Source of the DNA: Frigoribacterium sp. CG_9.8
GTDB taxonomy: Bacteria; Actinomycetota; Actinomycetes; Actinomycetales; Microbacteriaceae
NCBI RefSeq assembly: GCF_015751965.1
Contig: NZ_JADOVH010000001.1
Span: 62,001-126,000 of the forward strand
Reading direction: 5' to 3'
Length of the DNA: 64,000 bases
Shown here: positions 36,423-45,433 of the stretch, piece after piece
Layout of the letters: every line of letters begins with the position of its first letter
How positions within the stretch are numbered: position 1 is the stretch's first letter
The notes under the pieces: generated by a model
The model's database searches: none
What the model was told of the DNA's origin: nothing
The model's input: only the letters and a program-made list of their open reading frames with translations
Position numbers and translations under genes: made by a program

Positions 36423-37954
36423 CCATTCCACCGATTCGCCCAGCCGGCCCCCGTTGGTCCCTGCGCAAGCGCCTCGTGCTCGCGGTCGTCGGGCTGCTCG
36501 CGATCGTCGCGATCGTGATTGGCTCGATCAGCGTTCTCGCGCTGCAGGGCTTCCTGGTGAATCGCTTAGACGACCAGCTCAATCAGGCCAATGGGCGCTC
36601 GCAGAAGGGTTTCGGGCTTCTAGGGCAGGAGTCCGGAGACTCGACCTCGCAGGTTTTCTCCCAGGAGAGACTCAACGAGATCTTCAATCGGCAGGCTCCG
36701 GATACGGTCGTCGCGGTGGTGTCGCCCGCGGGCAATGCCGCCGCGCGCAAGGACGAGCGTGGTGACCCACAGCTGCTCTCGACGTCACAGAGCGCAGCGT
36801 TCGCGGCTGTGCCATCGACGGGCAAAGCCACAACCGTCTCGGTCGGCGGATCTCTCGGCAGCTATCGCGCTGTGGCAGTCGAGTATGGCGGCGGCGTGCG
36901 CGTCATCACCGCACTTCCCCTCGGTGACGTGCAGACCACGCTCGTTCAGCTTGGCCTCATCATTGCCATCGTCACCGCTGCCGGGCTCGTACTTGCGGCA
37001 TTCCTCGCGCTCTGGATCGTGCGAGTCGCCCTTCGGCCGCTCGAGCGCGTCGTCTCTACGGCCACACGCGTAGCCGAGTTGCCGCTCGACCGCGGCGAGG
37101 TCGCCCTCGGAGTGCGTGTGCCCGACGACGACTCCGACCCGCACACCGAGGTCGGCAAGGTCGGGGCGGCACTCAACCGCATGCTCGGTCATGTGGCATC
37201 CGCTCTCACCGCCCGCCAGGCCAGCGAGAACAAGGTGCGACAGTTTCTAGCGGATGCGAGCCACGAGCTGAGAACACCGCTCGCGGCGATCCGTGGGTAC
37301 GCCGAGCTCACCAGGCGAGGCAATCACGACCTGCCAGCCGACGTCGTTCATTCTCTCGGCCGGGTCGAGTCGGAAGCGATCCGAATGACCTCCCTCGTTG
37401 AAGACCTGCTTCTCCTCGCCCGACTCGATGAGGGACGCGACCTCGAGAGCGCCCAACTCGACCTCTCCCGCCTGCTCATCGACGCGGTGAGCGATGCCCA
37501 CGCCGCTGGTGCCGAACATAATTGGTCCCTCAACCTGCCCGACAAACCGGTGATGATCGACGGTGACAGTGCTCGCCTGCATCAGGTGTTCGCCAACCTG
37601 CTCGCCAACGCGCGGGTGCATACCCCCGCGGGAACCGACGTGATGACCGCCGTCTCAATCGACGGTGCGAACGCAGTCGTGACCGTGACGGATGACGGGC
37701 CAGGCATCCCGGCAGATCTGCAGCCTGTGCTGTTCGAGCGTTTTGCCAGAGGTGACAGCTCGCGCTCGCGGGCCGCCGGCAGCACCGGTCTCGGTCTGGC
37801 AATCGTCGCCGCGGTCATCGGGGGTCACGGTGGCACGGTGGAGGCGCAGAGCGAGCCGGGTGACACCAGCTTCCGTGTGATCCTTCCGCTCACGGCCGGA
37901 GTGGATCGTGGGTCCAAAGCTAAGCCGCGTGGCAGCGAGTCGGTCGCGCGCTGA
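36419..37954 (+). CDS. Sensor histidine kinase
   Basis: A membrane kinase of 511 residues. Two helices (about 18-42 and 175-203) flank a 130-residue outside sensor domain; then a HAMP region, the H-box FLADASHELRTPLAAIRGYAEL with His near 282, the N-box VFANLLANARVHTPAG and the G boxes DDGPGIPADL and STGLGLAIVAAV. It is partner of the OmpR-type regulator with which it overlaps. The signal is unknown. Confidence 0.93.
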   Translation: MTIPPIRPAGPRWSLRKRLVLAVVGLLAIVAIVIGSISVLALQGFLVNRLDDQLNQANGRSQKGFGLLGQESGDSTSQVFSQERLNEIFNRQAPDTVVAVVSPAGNAAARKDERGDPQLLSTSQSAAFAAVPSTGKATTVSVGGSLGSYRAVAVEYGGGVRVITALPLGDVQTTLVQLGLIIAIVTAAGLVLAAFLALWIVRVALRPLERVVSTATRVAELPLDRGEVALGVRVPDDDSDPHTEVGKVGAALNRMLGHVASALTARQASENKVRQFLADASHELRTPLAAIRGYAELTRRGNHDLPADVVHSLGRVESEAIRMTSLVEDLLLLARLDEGRDLESAQLDLSRLLIDAVSDAHAAGAEHNWSLNLPDKPVMIDGDSARLHQVFANLLANARVHTPAGTDVMTAVSIDGANAVVTVTDDGPGIPADLQPVLFERFARGDSSRSRAAGSTGLGLAIVAAVIGGHGGTVEAQSEPGDTSFRVILPLTAGVDRGSKAKPRGSESVAR

Positions 37955-38022
37955 GCATGCGGTGCCCGCGACGATCGTGGCAAGGATGACAGACTGGAAG
38001 TCCCACGAGGTAAGGAAAAAGT

Positions 38023-38868
38023 GTGCGAATTGCTGTAACAGGTGCAAGCGGAAAGCTCGGACGTGCGGTCGTCGAGCGCCTCCGGGCCTCCGGGAATGCC
38101 GTCCATGCCCTCGATGTGGTCGGCGAACGTGGTCCCGGATTCACGCGGGTCGACTTCACGGACTACGGCCAGACCATTGATGCGCTGTTCGGAATCAACG
38201 ACCGTCACGACGGCCTCGACGCGGTCGTGCACCTCGCGGCGGCACCGGCCGGTGGCATCCTGCCCGACTCCCAGACCTTCCACAACAACATGTCGGCGAC
38301 CTTCAACGTGTTTCAGGGTGCCCGTCGCGCGGGGATCACGACAATCGTTTATGCCTCGAGCGAGACGGTGCTCGGCATCCCGTTCGAGACGCCGCCGCCC
38401 TACATTCCCGTCGATGAGGACTACGACACCCGGCCCGAGAGCATCTACTCGGTGACCAAGCACCTCGAGGAGCAGCTCGCCCAGAAACTGGTGCGCTGGG
38501 ATCCGAAGCTGAGCATCGCCGCACTGCGCTTCTCCAACGTGATGGAGGTTGCTGACTACGCGCCGTTCCGAAGCTTCGATGCGGATGCCGGCATCCGCAA
38601 GTGGAATCTCTGGGGGTACATCGATGCCCGGGATGGCGCACAGGCGGTCGAGCGTGCGCTCGCTCTCGCGAAGCCTGGCTTCGAGGCCTACATCATCGCC
38701 GCGGCCGACACCGTGATGTCGCGGTCGAGCGCGAGTCTCGCGGCAGAAGTTTTCCCCTCCACCGCCGTCACCCGGGAGCTCGGGGAGCACGAGACCCTAC
38801 TCTCGATCGAAAAAGCTCGACGGGTGCTTGGATTCGAGCCGGAGCACTCCTGGCGCGACCACGCGTAA
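38023..38868 (+). CDS. NAD-dependent epimerase/dehydratase (extended SDR)
   Basis: A cytosolic nucleotide-sugar or sugar oxidoreductase of 281 residues. RIAVTGASGKLGRAVVERL is the NAD-binding start (TGxxGxxG), VVHLAAAPAGG the next core motif and YSVTKHLEE the catalytic YxxxK, with Ser in VYASSETV. GTG 38023 follows AAGGAAAA. It may be related to uronate dehydrogenases, but the substrate is open. It follows the kinase gene in the same direction. Confidence 0.83.
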   Translation: MRIAVTGASGKLGRAVVERLRASGNAVHALDVVGERGPGFTRVDFTDYGQTIDALFGINDRHDGLDAVVHLAAAPAGGILPDSQTFHNNMSATFNVFQGARRAGITTIVYASSETVLGIPFETPPPYIPVDEDYDTRPESIYSVTKHLEEQLAQKLVRWDPKLSIAALRFSNVMEVADYAPFRSFDADAGIRKWNLWGYIDARDGAQAVERALALAKPGFEAYIIAAADTVMSRSSASLAAEVFPSTAVTRELGEHETLLSIEKARRVLGFEPEHSWRDHA

Positions 38869-38912
38869 CTCGGAGACTCCCGAGAACGTCGCCCATGCTT
38901 CGCCCTGAGTGA

Positions 38913-38974
38913 CGCGAACTGCGGCAGATTGTCGCTTCGATCGGGGTAATAGCGACCAAGTGGCGCAGTTCGCG
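38913..38974. repeat. Nested palindrome, REP/MITE-like
   Basis: Outer arms CGCGAACTGCG (38913-38923) and CGCAGTTCGCG (38964-38974) are perfect; inner arms GTCGCT and AGCGAC nest within. The 62-bp unit can fold as one long hairpin. It lies in the 440-bp gap between the epimerase gene and rplJ, ahead of the rplJ promoter. It could be a repeated mobile palindrome or the epimerase terminator. Confidence 0.65.
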
Positions 38975-39030
38975 AGAGTTGGCCCCGGATCCAGCGGATG
39001 CGACTCGCGTCCAGAGCGTGCCGTCACGAT

Positions 39031-39059
39031 TTGCACCGGTCCGGCGCATCCCGTACGCT
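39031..39059 (+). promoter_or_regulatory. rplJL promoter
   Basis: TTGCAC (39031-39036) and TACGCT (39054-39059) are spaced by 17 bp. Transcription would begin near 39066, giving a leader of about 240 nt before rplJ. The -35 is identical to that of the tRNA-Trp promoter in this window. Confidence 0.65.
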
Positions 39060-39065
39060 TCAGGG

Positions 39066-39240
39066 AGCCACAGACCGCCGGTTATCGGTGCGCAGAGATT
39101 CAGAAATGATGATCCGCCCCGATCGAAGGTCCGCAGCATCCGATTCGGGTGCGACGGAAACCTGCGCAGGTGTATTGAGAACTCCTTCGGGGTCACCCCG
39201 AAGAATTTGCTCCGTGCGCCAGCGCCGGAGCCCTTTTTTG
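39066..39240 (+). ncRNA. Ribosomal protein L10 leader RNA
   Basis: The long structured leader of rplJ holds CAGACCGCCGG, AGATTCAGAAATGATGATCC and TGAGAACTCC segments like those of known L10 leaders that bind L10(L12)4. At its end a perfect 8-bp hairpin CTTCGGGG/CCCCGAAG (39185-39203) precedes a terminator hairpin GCTCCG/CGGAGC (39209-39231) with six T. This suggests control by attenuation. The call rests on position and remembered motifs. Confidence 0.7.
39209..39240 (+). terminator. Attenuator hairpin in the rplJ leader
   Basis: GCTCCG pairs with CGGAGC around a 11-nt loop rich in G and C, followed by CC and TTTTTT. It lies 69 nt before the rplJ ATG, so it should stop transcription unless the leader is bound or refolded. 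Confidence 0.65.
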
Positions 39241-39308
39241 TTTAACGCAAAAAGACGACGCGGTCCGGGTCGAAGACATAACGCATCACCAATCCACCTA
39301 GGAGCCAC

Positions 39309-39824
39309 ATGGCGAACAAGGAAGCTTCGGTTGCCGAGCTCACGGACAAGTTCCGCGACTCGACCGCCGTACTGCTCACCGAGTACCGCGGGCTCACTGT
39401 TGCTCAGCTGAAGACGCTGCGCACCACCCTCAGTGAGCACGCCACCTATGCCGTGGTGAAGAACACGCTGACCAAGATTGCGGCCAACAACGCGGGGATC
39501 TCGTCATTCGACGAGGAACTCGTCGGTCCATCCGCAATCGCATTCGTACACGGTGACCCGGTCACCGTTGCGAAGGGTCTTCGCGACTTCGCCAAGGCAA
39601 ACCCCCTGCTCGTGATCAAGGGTGGTTACTTCGACGGTAACCCCCTCACACCCGCAGAGGTCATCAAGCTCGCCGACCTCGAGACCCGAGAGGTGCTGCT
39701 CGGCAAACTTGCCGGCGCCTTCAAGGCTTCGCTGTTCGGTGCTGCCTACATGTTCAACGCACCGCTCGCCAAGGCCGTTCGCACGGTCGACGCGCTGCGC
39801 GAGAAGCAGGATTCCGCGTCCTAA
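39309..39824 (+). CDS. rplJ: 50S ribosomal protein L10
   Basis: The stalk protein that anchors the L7/L12 dimers. The 171-residue protein has [31 protein letters not shown] and [10 protein letters not shown], the L10 N-terminal domain, and the C-terminal helix for L7/L12. The ATG follows AGGAG. With rplL it forms a unit 10 kb from rplKA. Confidence 0.98.
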   Translation: MANKEASVAELTDKFRDSTAVLLTEYRGLTVAQLKTLRTTLSEHATYAVVKNTLTKIAANNAGISSFDEELVGPSAIAFVHGDPVTVAKGLRDFAKANPLLVIKGGYFDGNPLTPAEVIKLADLETREVLLGKLAGAFKASLFGAAYMFNAPLAKAVRTVDALREKQDSAS

Positions 39825-39880
39825 TTCCCTCACCGGGATTGGCAACGCGGTTCACACACGAAATAACAAGGAGAAAAATC

Positions 39881-40264
39881 ATGGCAAAGCTTTCAGGCGA
39901 CGACCTCATCGAAGCATTCAAGGAGCTCACGCTCATTGAGCTCAGCGAGTTCGTCAAGAAGTTCGAAGAGGTCTTCGAGGTCACCGCGGCCGCGCCCGTC
40001 GCAGCTGCCGCTGCCGGTGGAACCGCCGCCCCCGTCGAAGAGGTCGAAGAGAAGAACTCCTTCGATGTCGTCCTCGAGTCCATCGGTGACAAGAAGATCC
40101 AGGTCATCAAGGAGGTCCGTGCCCTCACGAGCCTCGGCCTCGGCGAGGCCAAGGCCGTCGTAGACAACGCCCCCGGCGTTGTGCTCGAAGGCGTCAACAA
40201 GGAGACCGCCGAAAAGGCGAAGGCTCAGCTCGAAGAGGCCGGCGCAACCGTCACCCTCAAGTAG
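39881..40264 (+). CDS. rplL: 50S ribosomal protein L7/L12
   Basis: The factor-binding stalk protein, 127 residues. The N-terminal dimer domain ([29 protein letters not shown]), an Ala/Gly-rich hinge and the C-terminal domain [42 protein letters not shown] are all intact. The ATG 39881 follows AAGGAG; a longer in-frame opening at 39839 is not needed. Confidence 0.98.
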   Translation: MAKLSGDDLIEAFKELTLIELSEFVKKFEEVFEVTAAAPVAAAAAGGTAAPVEEVEEKNSFDVVLESIGDKKIQVIKEVRALTSLGLGEAKAVVDNAPGVVLEGVNKETAEKAKAQLEEAGATVTLK

Positions 40265-40316
40265 TCGATAGCGGGATCGTTCGTCCCATGGGGTGATCGT
40301 TCTCGCACGATTCCCT

Positions 40317-40355
40317 CGGCCCCCGCGCCTGCCCTCGAGGCAGGCTCGGGGGCCG
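40317..40355 (+). terminator. Hairpin after rplL
   Basis: CGGCCCCCG pairs with CGGGGGCCG and, inside, CCTGCC with GGCAGG, forming a long stem 53 nt past rplL. There is no T run. It also lies 48 bp from the stop of the convergent lacI-type gene, so it may serve both. Confidence 0.7.
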
Positions 40356-40402
40356 TAGTCATGCTCGGGGCGGATGAGTGCGGGCTAATCAGTGTGGGTG
40401 AA

Positions 40403-41428
40403 TCAGTGCGGCCGAGGAGGGGCAGTCGTGCTGCGGCGCACGACGAAGTCGACAGGAATCCCGATTCGCTCGTTGGCGAGCACCCCGGCTCCAGGTCCGA
40501 GCCGGCTGAGGATGAGCTGAACCGCACGCTCACCCTGAATGCTCGGATGCTGTTCAAGGGTCGTCAGACCGAACAATTCGGCGAGATCATGACCGTCGAT
40601 TCCGACGACCGATAACTGCGCAGGCACTGAAATACCGAGCTCGCGGGCGGCGAGCATCACGCCGATTGCGATCTCATCGCAGCCGGCGACGATGGCCGTT
40701 GGCCGGGTCGATGGATCGGACAGTGCCGCGAGCGCACCGGAGTGTCCGCCGGGGATCGAGTACGCAACCGCGCGGAAGTCGTTGTTGTGCGAGAGCCCCG
40801 CAGCGGCGAGGGCCTTCCGGAAACCGTCGAGGCGCTGGGTGTGCACGGCGAAATCCATCTGCTCGTTGGGGTCCCCACCGAGATGCATGATTCGGGTGTG
40901 TCCCAGGCTGATGAGGTGCTCGGTGAGAAACCGCGATGCGCCCGTATCGTCGATACTCAGGGTGGAGATCTCGGGGATATCTCCTCCGATTCCGACGATG
41001 GGCTTACCGAGGGCATTGAGCGATTGCACCTCGTAAGCGCTGAGCGAGATGGCAACGGCAATCACCGCATCCACGCGTTTGCGTGCCAAAAAGTAGTCGA
41101 AGACGCGCTGTCGCCGAACGGCATCATCGTGTAGCCGGTAAAGCGTGAGGTCATAATCGGCCGAAATCAGCGCGCTTTCGATCCCTTCGAGCACCTCGGC
41201 AAAGAACCAGCGGTTGACGAACGGGATGACGACTCCGATATTGCGTGTGTGCCCGGTCGCGAGGCTGGAGGCGATCGATGACGGGATGTAGGCAATTTCT
41301 GCCGCAGCGTTCTTCACCCGGGCCCTGGTCTGCTCTGAGACATAACCGTTGCCGCTGAGCGCACGGGAGGCCGTGGACTTCGAGACGCCAGCGAGGCGAG
41401 CGACATCGGCGATTACGCTCACGGGCAC
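40403..41428 (-). CDS. LacI-family transcriptional regulator
   Basis: A 341-residue sugar-responsive repressor. VIADVARLAGVSKSTASRALSGNGYVSEQTRARV is the LacI helix-turn-helix and hinge start, followed by NIGVVIPFVNRWFF and the periplasmic-binding-like effector domain. GTG 41428 (or GTG 41422) is the start. It diverges from the sugar importer next to it, whose control region has two perfect palindromes, so the importer is the likely target. Confidence 0.92.
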   Translation of the reverse strand: MPVSVIADVARLAGVSKSTASRALSGNGYVSEQTRARVKNAAAEIAYIPSSIASSLATGHTRNIGVVIPFVNRWFFAEVLEGIESALISADYDLTLYRLHDDAVRRQRVFDYFLARKRVDAVIAVAISLSAYEVQSLNALGKPIVGIGGDIPEISTLSIDDTGASRFLTEHLISLGHTRIMHLGGDPNEQMDFAVHTQRLDGFRKALAAAGLSHNNDFRAVAYSIPGGHSGALAALSDPSTRPTAIVAGCDEIAIGVMLAARELGISVPAQLSVVGIDGHDLAELFGLTTLEQHPSIQGERAVQLILSRLGPGAGVLANERIGIPVDFVVRRSTTAPPRPH

Positions 41429-41559
41429 CTCAGATTCGACAACGTTGACGGGCGATGGTTCATCCTATGCATGTCTGAGGCATTGTGGGAAATGCACCAC
41501 ATTTCCGGGTGGTGCGCTCTAGCGGTTTGCCCTTCCGGAGTGGGCACATGCGAGCGATG

Positions 41560-41573
41560 TAACGAAAACGTTA
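41560..41573. promoter_or_regulatory. LacI-type operator candidate 1
   Basis: TAACG-AAAA-CGTTA is a perfect 14-bp palindrome in the 301-bp gap between lacI-type and importer genes, about 30 bp upstream of the importer -35. The central AT-rich part is unlike classic CG-centred LacI sites, so it may bind another protein. Confidence 0.45.
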
Positions 41574-41595
41574 GACGATACCTCAGAATAAGTGC

Positions 41596-41624
41596 TTGCA
41601 GAATGAGTGGATCACCCGTACGTT
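41596..41624 (+). promoter_or_regulatory. Importer promoter
   Basis: TTGCAG (41596-41601) and TACGTT (41619-41624) are 17 bp apart. Transcription would begin near 41631, right at the GGAACCGGTTCC palindrome. Confidence 0.6.
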
Positions 41625-41631
41625 GTCCTAT

Positions 41632-41643
41632 GGAACCGGTTCC
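41632..41643. promoter_or_regulatory. LacI-type operator candidate 2
   Basis: GGAACCGGTTCC is a perfect CG-centred palindrome at the predicted transcription start, as expected for a LacI-family repressor site. Confidence 0.65.
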
Positions 41644-41729
41644 CTATTTCGAGCGGCAACCCGTCAGGCTCGATGTGTACTAATTCCATTCCTATGCCCC
41701 AATCCCAACCCTCAACGAGGAGGAGTCAC

Positions 41730-43103
41730 ATGAGTTCGACCCCGCTCCGCAGCTCAACACACGGCAAGAAGCTCCACCGCAGGTTCACTGCACCGATCGC
41801 CATCTTCACCATCGCCGGGCTCACACTCGCGGGTTGTTCGGCATCCGGTGGTGGCAGCACCTCCGCCAAGGGCCCCGGTGACGCCGGCAAGGCCGACGGC
41901 GTCGTGACCATTTATGGCACCATCGTTGACACCGAATCAGAACTTCTCCAAAAGTCGTGGGCCGACTGGGAGAAGAAGAACAAGATCACGATCAAGTACG
42001 AGGGATCGAAGGAATTCGAGACGCAGATCAGCGTTCGCGCCCAGGGTGGCAATGCCCCCGACATCGCGATCTTCCCGCAGCCCGGACTCCTCAAGGATCT
42101 CGCCTCGCGTGACCTCATTCAGCCGGAGCCTGCCGCGGCAGCAGCCAACGTGAAGAAGTACTGGTCGGCGGACTGGGCCGGGTATGCCTCGTCCGGCGGA
42201 ACGCTCTACGCCTCGCCACTGATGGCGAGCGTGAAGGGCTTCATCTGGTACTCGCCGGCAAAATTCACGGAGTGGGGCGTCGAGGTTCCCAAGACCTACG
42301 CTGAGCTCCTCACCCTGACGAAGACCATCCAGGAGAAGACGGGCAAGGCCCCGTGGTGCGCGGGCTTCGGATCGGATGCGGCAACGGGCTGGCCGGGCAC
42401 GGACTGGGTCGAAGACCTCGTACTCCGCCAGGCCGGTGCCGAGACCTACGACAAGTGGGTCACTCACAAGATCCCGTTTACAGACCCGGCAATCAAGAAG
42501 GCGTTTGACTCCGTTGGCGAGATTCTCAAGAACCCGGCCTACACGAACGCCGGTCTCGGCGACGTGAAGTCGATCAACGCCACGCCGTTCGGTGATGTTG
42601 CCCGCGTCATCGGAAACGGCAGCTGCGCGATGACCCATCAGGCATCATTCTTCGATGGATTCATCCAGGACCCGAAGAATGGCAACGCGACTGTCGGACC
42701 GGATAAGCAGATTTGGGCCTTCATCACCCCACCGACCGACGCGAGTGCCGGCCCGGCCGTCACCGGTGGTGGCGAAATGGTCGCCGCGTTCTCTAATGAC
42801 GCCGACACCCAAAAGGTGCAGGCGTACCTGTCCAGCCCCGAGTGGGCGAACAGCCGCGTCAAGCTCGGTGGTGTGATCAGCGCCAACAATGGTCTCGATC
42901 CGGCCAGCGCATCCAGCCCGATCCTGCAGTCTGCGATTAAGACCCTCCAGGACCCGAAGACGACGTTCCGTTTCGACGGGTCTGACCTCATGCCCGGGGT
43001 TGTCGGTGCCGGCTCGTTCTGGACCGGCATGGTCGACTGGATCAACGGCAAATCGACGGACGAGGTACTGAAGACCATCGACGCGTCCTGGCCGTCAAGC
43101 TAG
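41730..43103 (+). CDS. Sugar ABC importer, substrate-binding lipoprotein (alpha-glucoside-like)
   Basis: A family 1 extracellular solute-binding protein of 457 residues. The signal ends in a lipobox, LTLAGCSASG, near residue 40. VVTIYGTIVDTESELLQKSWADWEKK and FETQISVRAQGGNAPDIAIFPQPG are like AglE-type alpha-glucoside binders, and the operon layout agrees. ATG 41730 follows GGAGGAG; longer frames upstream contain the promoter. A strong hairpin follows before the permease. Confidence 0.87.
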   Translation: MSSTPLRSSTHGKKLHRRFTAPIAIFTIAGLTLAGCSASGGGSTSAKGPGDAGKADGVVTIYGTIVDTESELLQKSWADWEKKNKITIKYEGSKEFETQISVRAQGGNAPDIAIFPQPGLLKDLASRDLIQPEPAAAAANVKKYWSADWAGYASSGGTLYASPLMASVKGFIWYSPAKFTEWGVEVPKTYAELLTLTKTIQEKTGKAPWCAGFGSDAATGWPGTDWVEDLVLRQAGAETYDKWVTHKIPFTDPAIKKAFDSVGEILKNPAYTNAGLGDVKSINATPFGDVARVIGNGSCAMTHQASFFDGFIQDPKNGNATVGPDKQIWAFITPPTDASAGPAVTGGGEMVAAFSNDADTQKVQAYLSSPEWANSRVKLGGVISANNGLDPASASSPILQSAIKTLQDPKTTFRFDGSDLMPGVVGAGSFWTGMVDWINGKSTDEVLKTIDASWPSS

Positions 43104-43138
43104 CGGTGCAGGCACCGAGATAACATCCCAGCGTGGCT

Positions 43139-43166
43139 GGCCGACAGGAGAATTTCCCTGTCGGCC
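43139..43166 (+). terminator. Intercistronic hairpin after the binding-protein gene
   Basis: GGCCGACAGG pairs perfectly with CCTGTCGGCC around an 8-nt loop, between the binding protein and the first permease. No T run follows. It probably protects the upstream message or partly ends transcription so that more binding protein than permease is made. Confidence 0.65.
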
Positions 43167-43240
43167 GGTCACGCCCATTGCTACGGTAGCTAATGCAACT
43201 GCAGGCTCCTGAGTCCATTGACGTACTCGAAAAGGGCACG

Positions 43241-44374
43241 ATGTCAGATTTCTTTCGCTGGATTGCGACGCTCCCCGCGTTGGCTCAGATCCCCCTCGTG
43301 GTCGGCGCGTTCGTCGCTGTCGTCGCGGTCATCCTGTTCTTCGTCGAGATCGCTCCGCGTTCCGGACGGCGCTACACGGTCATCCGCCTCGCAGTGTGCG
43401 TTCTCACGCCGCTCGTCATGTTCCTGTTTCTCGGCTCGGTGCTGTGGGCAGCCGCGGTCGCCGCAGTGCTCGGCGGAATCTTCTTCATCCTCGACTACCG
43501 CGCGAAGAAGGGGGCGGGCTACCTCATGCAGTTGGTCGGTTTTCTCGCCCCGGCCCTGATCCTGCTCCTTGTTGGCCTGGTCTACCCGACGATCTTGACG
43601 ACGATCGCCGCGTTCCAGAACAACCGCGGTAATCGATTTGTGGGTGTCGAGAACTTTGTCTGGATCTTCACGCAGCCGACCGGCATCCGGGTCGTGCTGA
43701 ATACGGTCATCTGGGTGCTCATCGTTCCGGCGTTCTCCACGGCGATCGGGCTCGCATACGCCGTCTTCATCGACAAGTCGCGCGGCGAGAAATTCTTCAA
43801 GATCTTGGTGTTCATGCCCATGGCGATCTCGTTCGTCGGGGCCAGTATCATCTGGAAGTTCGTCTACACGGCCCGCCCCGAAGGACAAAACCAGATCGGC
43901 CTGCTCAACCAGATCGTGGTCGCCTTTGGCGGTCAGCCCACCGACTTCGTCTCGAACTCCCCGTGGAATACCCTCTTCCTCATCGTCGTACTCGTCTGGA
44001 TCCAGACCGGGTTCGCAATGGTCGTGCTTTCGGCGGCCATCAAGGGCGTGCCGACCGAGCAGCTGGAGGCCGCGGAACTGGATGGTACGAATGCCTGGGA
44101 GCGGTTCGTCAATGTGACCGTGCCGGGCATCCGCTCTTCCCTCATAGTCGTGCTCACCACGATCTCGATTGCGTCTTTGAAAGTGTTCGACATCGTGCGC
44201 ACTATGACGGCCGGGGCCAACAGCACGAGCGTCATCGCCAATGAGATGTATACGCAGTGGAAGGGCTTCGAAAACGGGCGCTCGGCCGCGTTCGCGCTGG
44301 TGCTCTTCGTGCTGGTCTTACCCATCGTCATCTACAACGCACGGCAGATTCAGAAGCAGAGGGAGATCCGATGA
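43241..44374 (+). CDS. Sugar ABC importer permease (MalF/AglF-like)
   Basis: A membrane subunit of about 377 residues. Three to four N-terminal helices come before the core permease domain with the EAA loop EQLEAAELDGTNAWERFVNVTVPGIRSSL (about residues 280-310), which meets the ATPase. ATG 43241 has AAAAGGG upstream; ATG 43193 is in frame and possible. No ATPase gene is in this operon, so a shared MsmK-type ATPase elsewhere is likely. Confidence 0.87.
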   Translation: MSDFFRWIATLPALAQIPLVVGAFVAVVAVILFFVEIAPRSGRRYTVIRLAVCVLTPLVMFLFLGSVLWAAAVAAVLGGIFFILDYRAKKGAGYLMQLVGFLAPALILLLVGLVYPTILTTIAAFQNNRGNRFVGVENFVWIFTQPTGIRVVLNTVIWVLIVPAFSTAIGLAYAVFIDKSRGEKFFKILVFMPMAISFVGASIIWKFVYTARPEGQNQIGLLNQIVVAFGGQPTDFVSNSPWNTLFLIVVLVWIQTGFAMVVLSAAIKGVPTEQLEAAELDGTNAWERFVNVTVPGIRSSLIVVLTTISIASLKVFDIVRTMTAGANSTSVIANEMYTQWKGFENGRSAAFALVLFVLVLPIVIYNARQIQKQREIR

Positions 44375-45348
44375 GCGCTGTCACCCCCATCGACCTACCG
44401 ATCGACGCAGCAACCCGACGCGCCCTCGGGAGGGGCGAACTCGCGGCAGAGCGCAGCGTGACCAAGCGCACCAAGAGACGCCTCACCAGTCGCGGGGCGA
44501 CCATCGCGTCTCTCATCATCGCCGTTCTCTGGACGGTGCCGACTTTCGGGCTCTTCATCTCCTCCATCCGTCCGGCTGCGCTGATCAACACCACCGGGTG
44601 GTGGACCATCTTCCAGAATCCCGGGCTTACCTTCGACAACTATTCGCAGGTTCTGAAGGCAGGCAACAGCCAGCTGAACCTCGCACAGGCGTTCATCAAT
44701 TCGATCGCCATCACGCTGCCGGCGACCTTGATTCCGCTCACCCTCGCGAGCCTTGCCGCCTACGGGTTCGCCTGGATGAATTTCCGTGGCAAGAACTGGA
44801 TGTTCATCGGGGTGTTTGCGCTGCAGATCGTGCCACTGCAGATGGCCCTTGTTCCCCTCCTGAGCCTGTTTTCCCGCGGCCTCAGCATCGGCGATGTCCA
44901 GGTGTTTTCTGGATTGAATGCGGGCGGCTCCTACACGCAGGTCTGGATCGCACACACGATCTTCGGACTTCCTCTCGTCATTTTCCTGCTCCATAACTTC
45001 ATCGCGGAGTTGCCCGCAGAACTGATCGAAGCGGCGCGCGTGGATGGGGCGGGGCACGGGCAGATCTTCTTCCGAATCGTGCTTCCGCTCACCATGCCGG
45101 CCATCGCCTCGATTGCGATATTCCAGTTTCTTTGGGTCTGGAACGACCTGCTGGTGGCACTGGTCTTCGCCGACGGTCAAGTGGCCCCGATGACCAAGTT
45201 GCTCGCGGAGATCACCGGTGGTCGCGGCCAGGACTGGCAGCTACTCACCTCGGGGGCGTTCATCTCGATACTCGTTCCGCTCCTGGTGTTCTTCGCGCTC
45301 CAGCGGTTCTTCGTGCGCGGCCTGCTCGCGGGCAGCACCAAGGGCTGA
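44371..45348 (+). CDS. Sugar ABC importer permease (MalG/AglG-like)
   Basis: The second membrane subunit, 325 residues with six main helices. The EAA motif is ELPAELIEAARVDGAGHGQIFFRIVLPLTMP. The N-terminus has a 40-residue charged cytosolic part. It overlaps the first permease by 4 bases (ATGA). It ends the importer operon. Confidence 0.9.
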   Translation: MSAVTPIDLPIDAATRRALGRGELAAERSVTKRTKRRLTSRGATIASLIIAVLWTVPTFGLFISSIRPAALINTTGWWTIFQNPGLTFDNYSQVLKAGNSQLNLAQAFINSIAITLPATLIPLTLASLAAYGFAWMNFRGKNWMFIGVFALQIVPLQMALVPLLSLFSRGLSIGDVQVFSGLNAGGSYTQVWIAHTIFGLPLVIFLLHNFIAELPAELIEAARVDGAGHGQIFFRIVLPLTMPAIASIAIFQFLWVWNDLLVALVFADGQVAPMTKLLAEITGGRGQDWQLLTSGAFISILVPLLVFFALQRFFVRGLLAGSTKG

Positions 45349-45433
45349 GGCATCCGCAGCTCCCTGAAGCGGTCAAGTTGCGCCGAGGGCGAATGCGCCA
45401 CGGATTATCAGGGTGCCTGCGTACAGTAATTGA

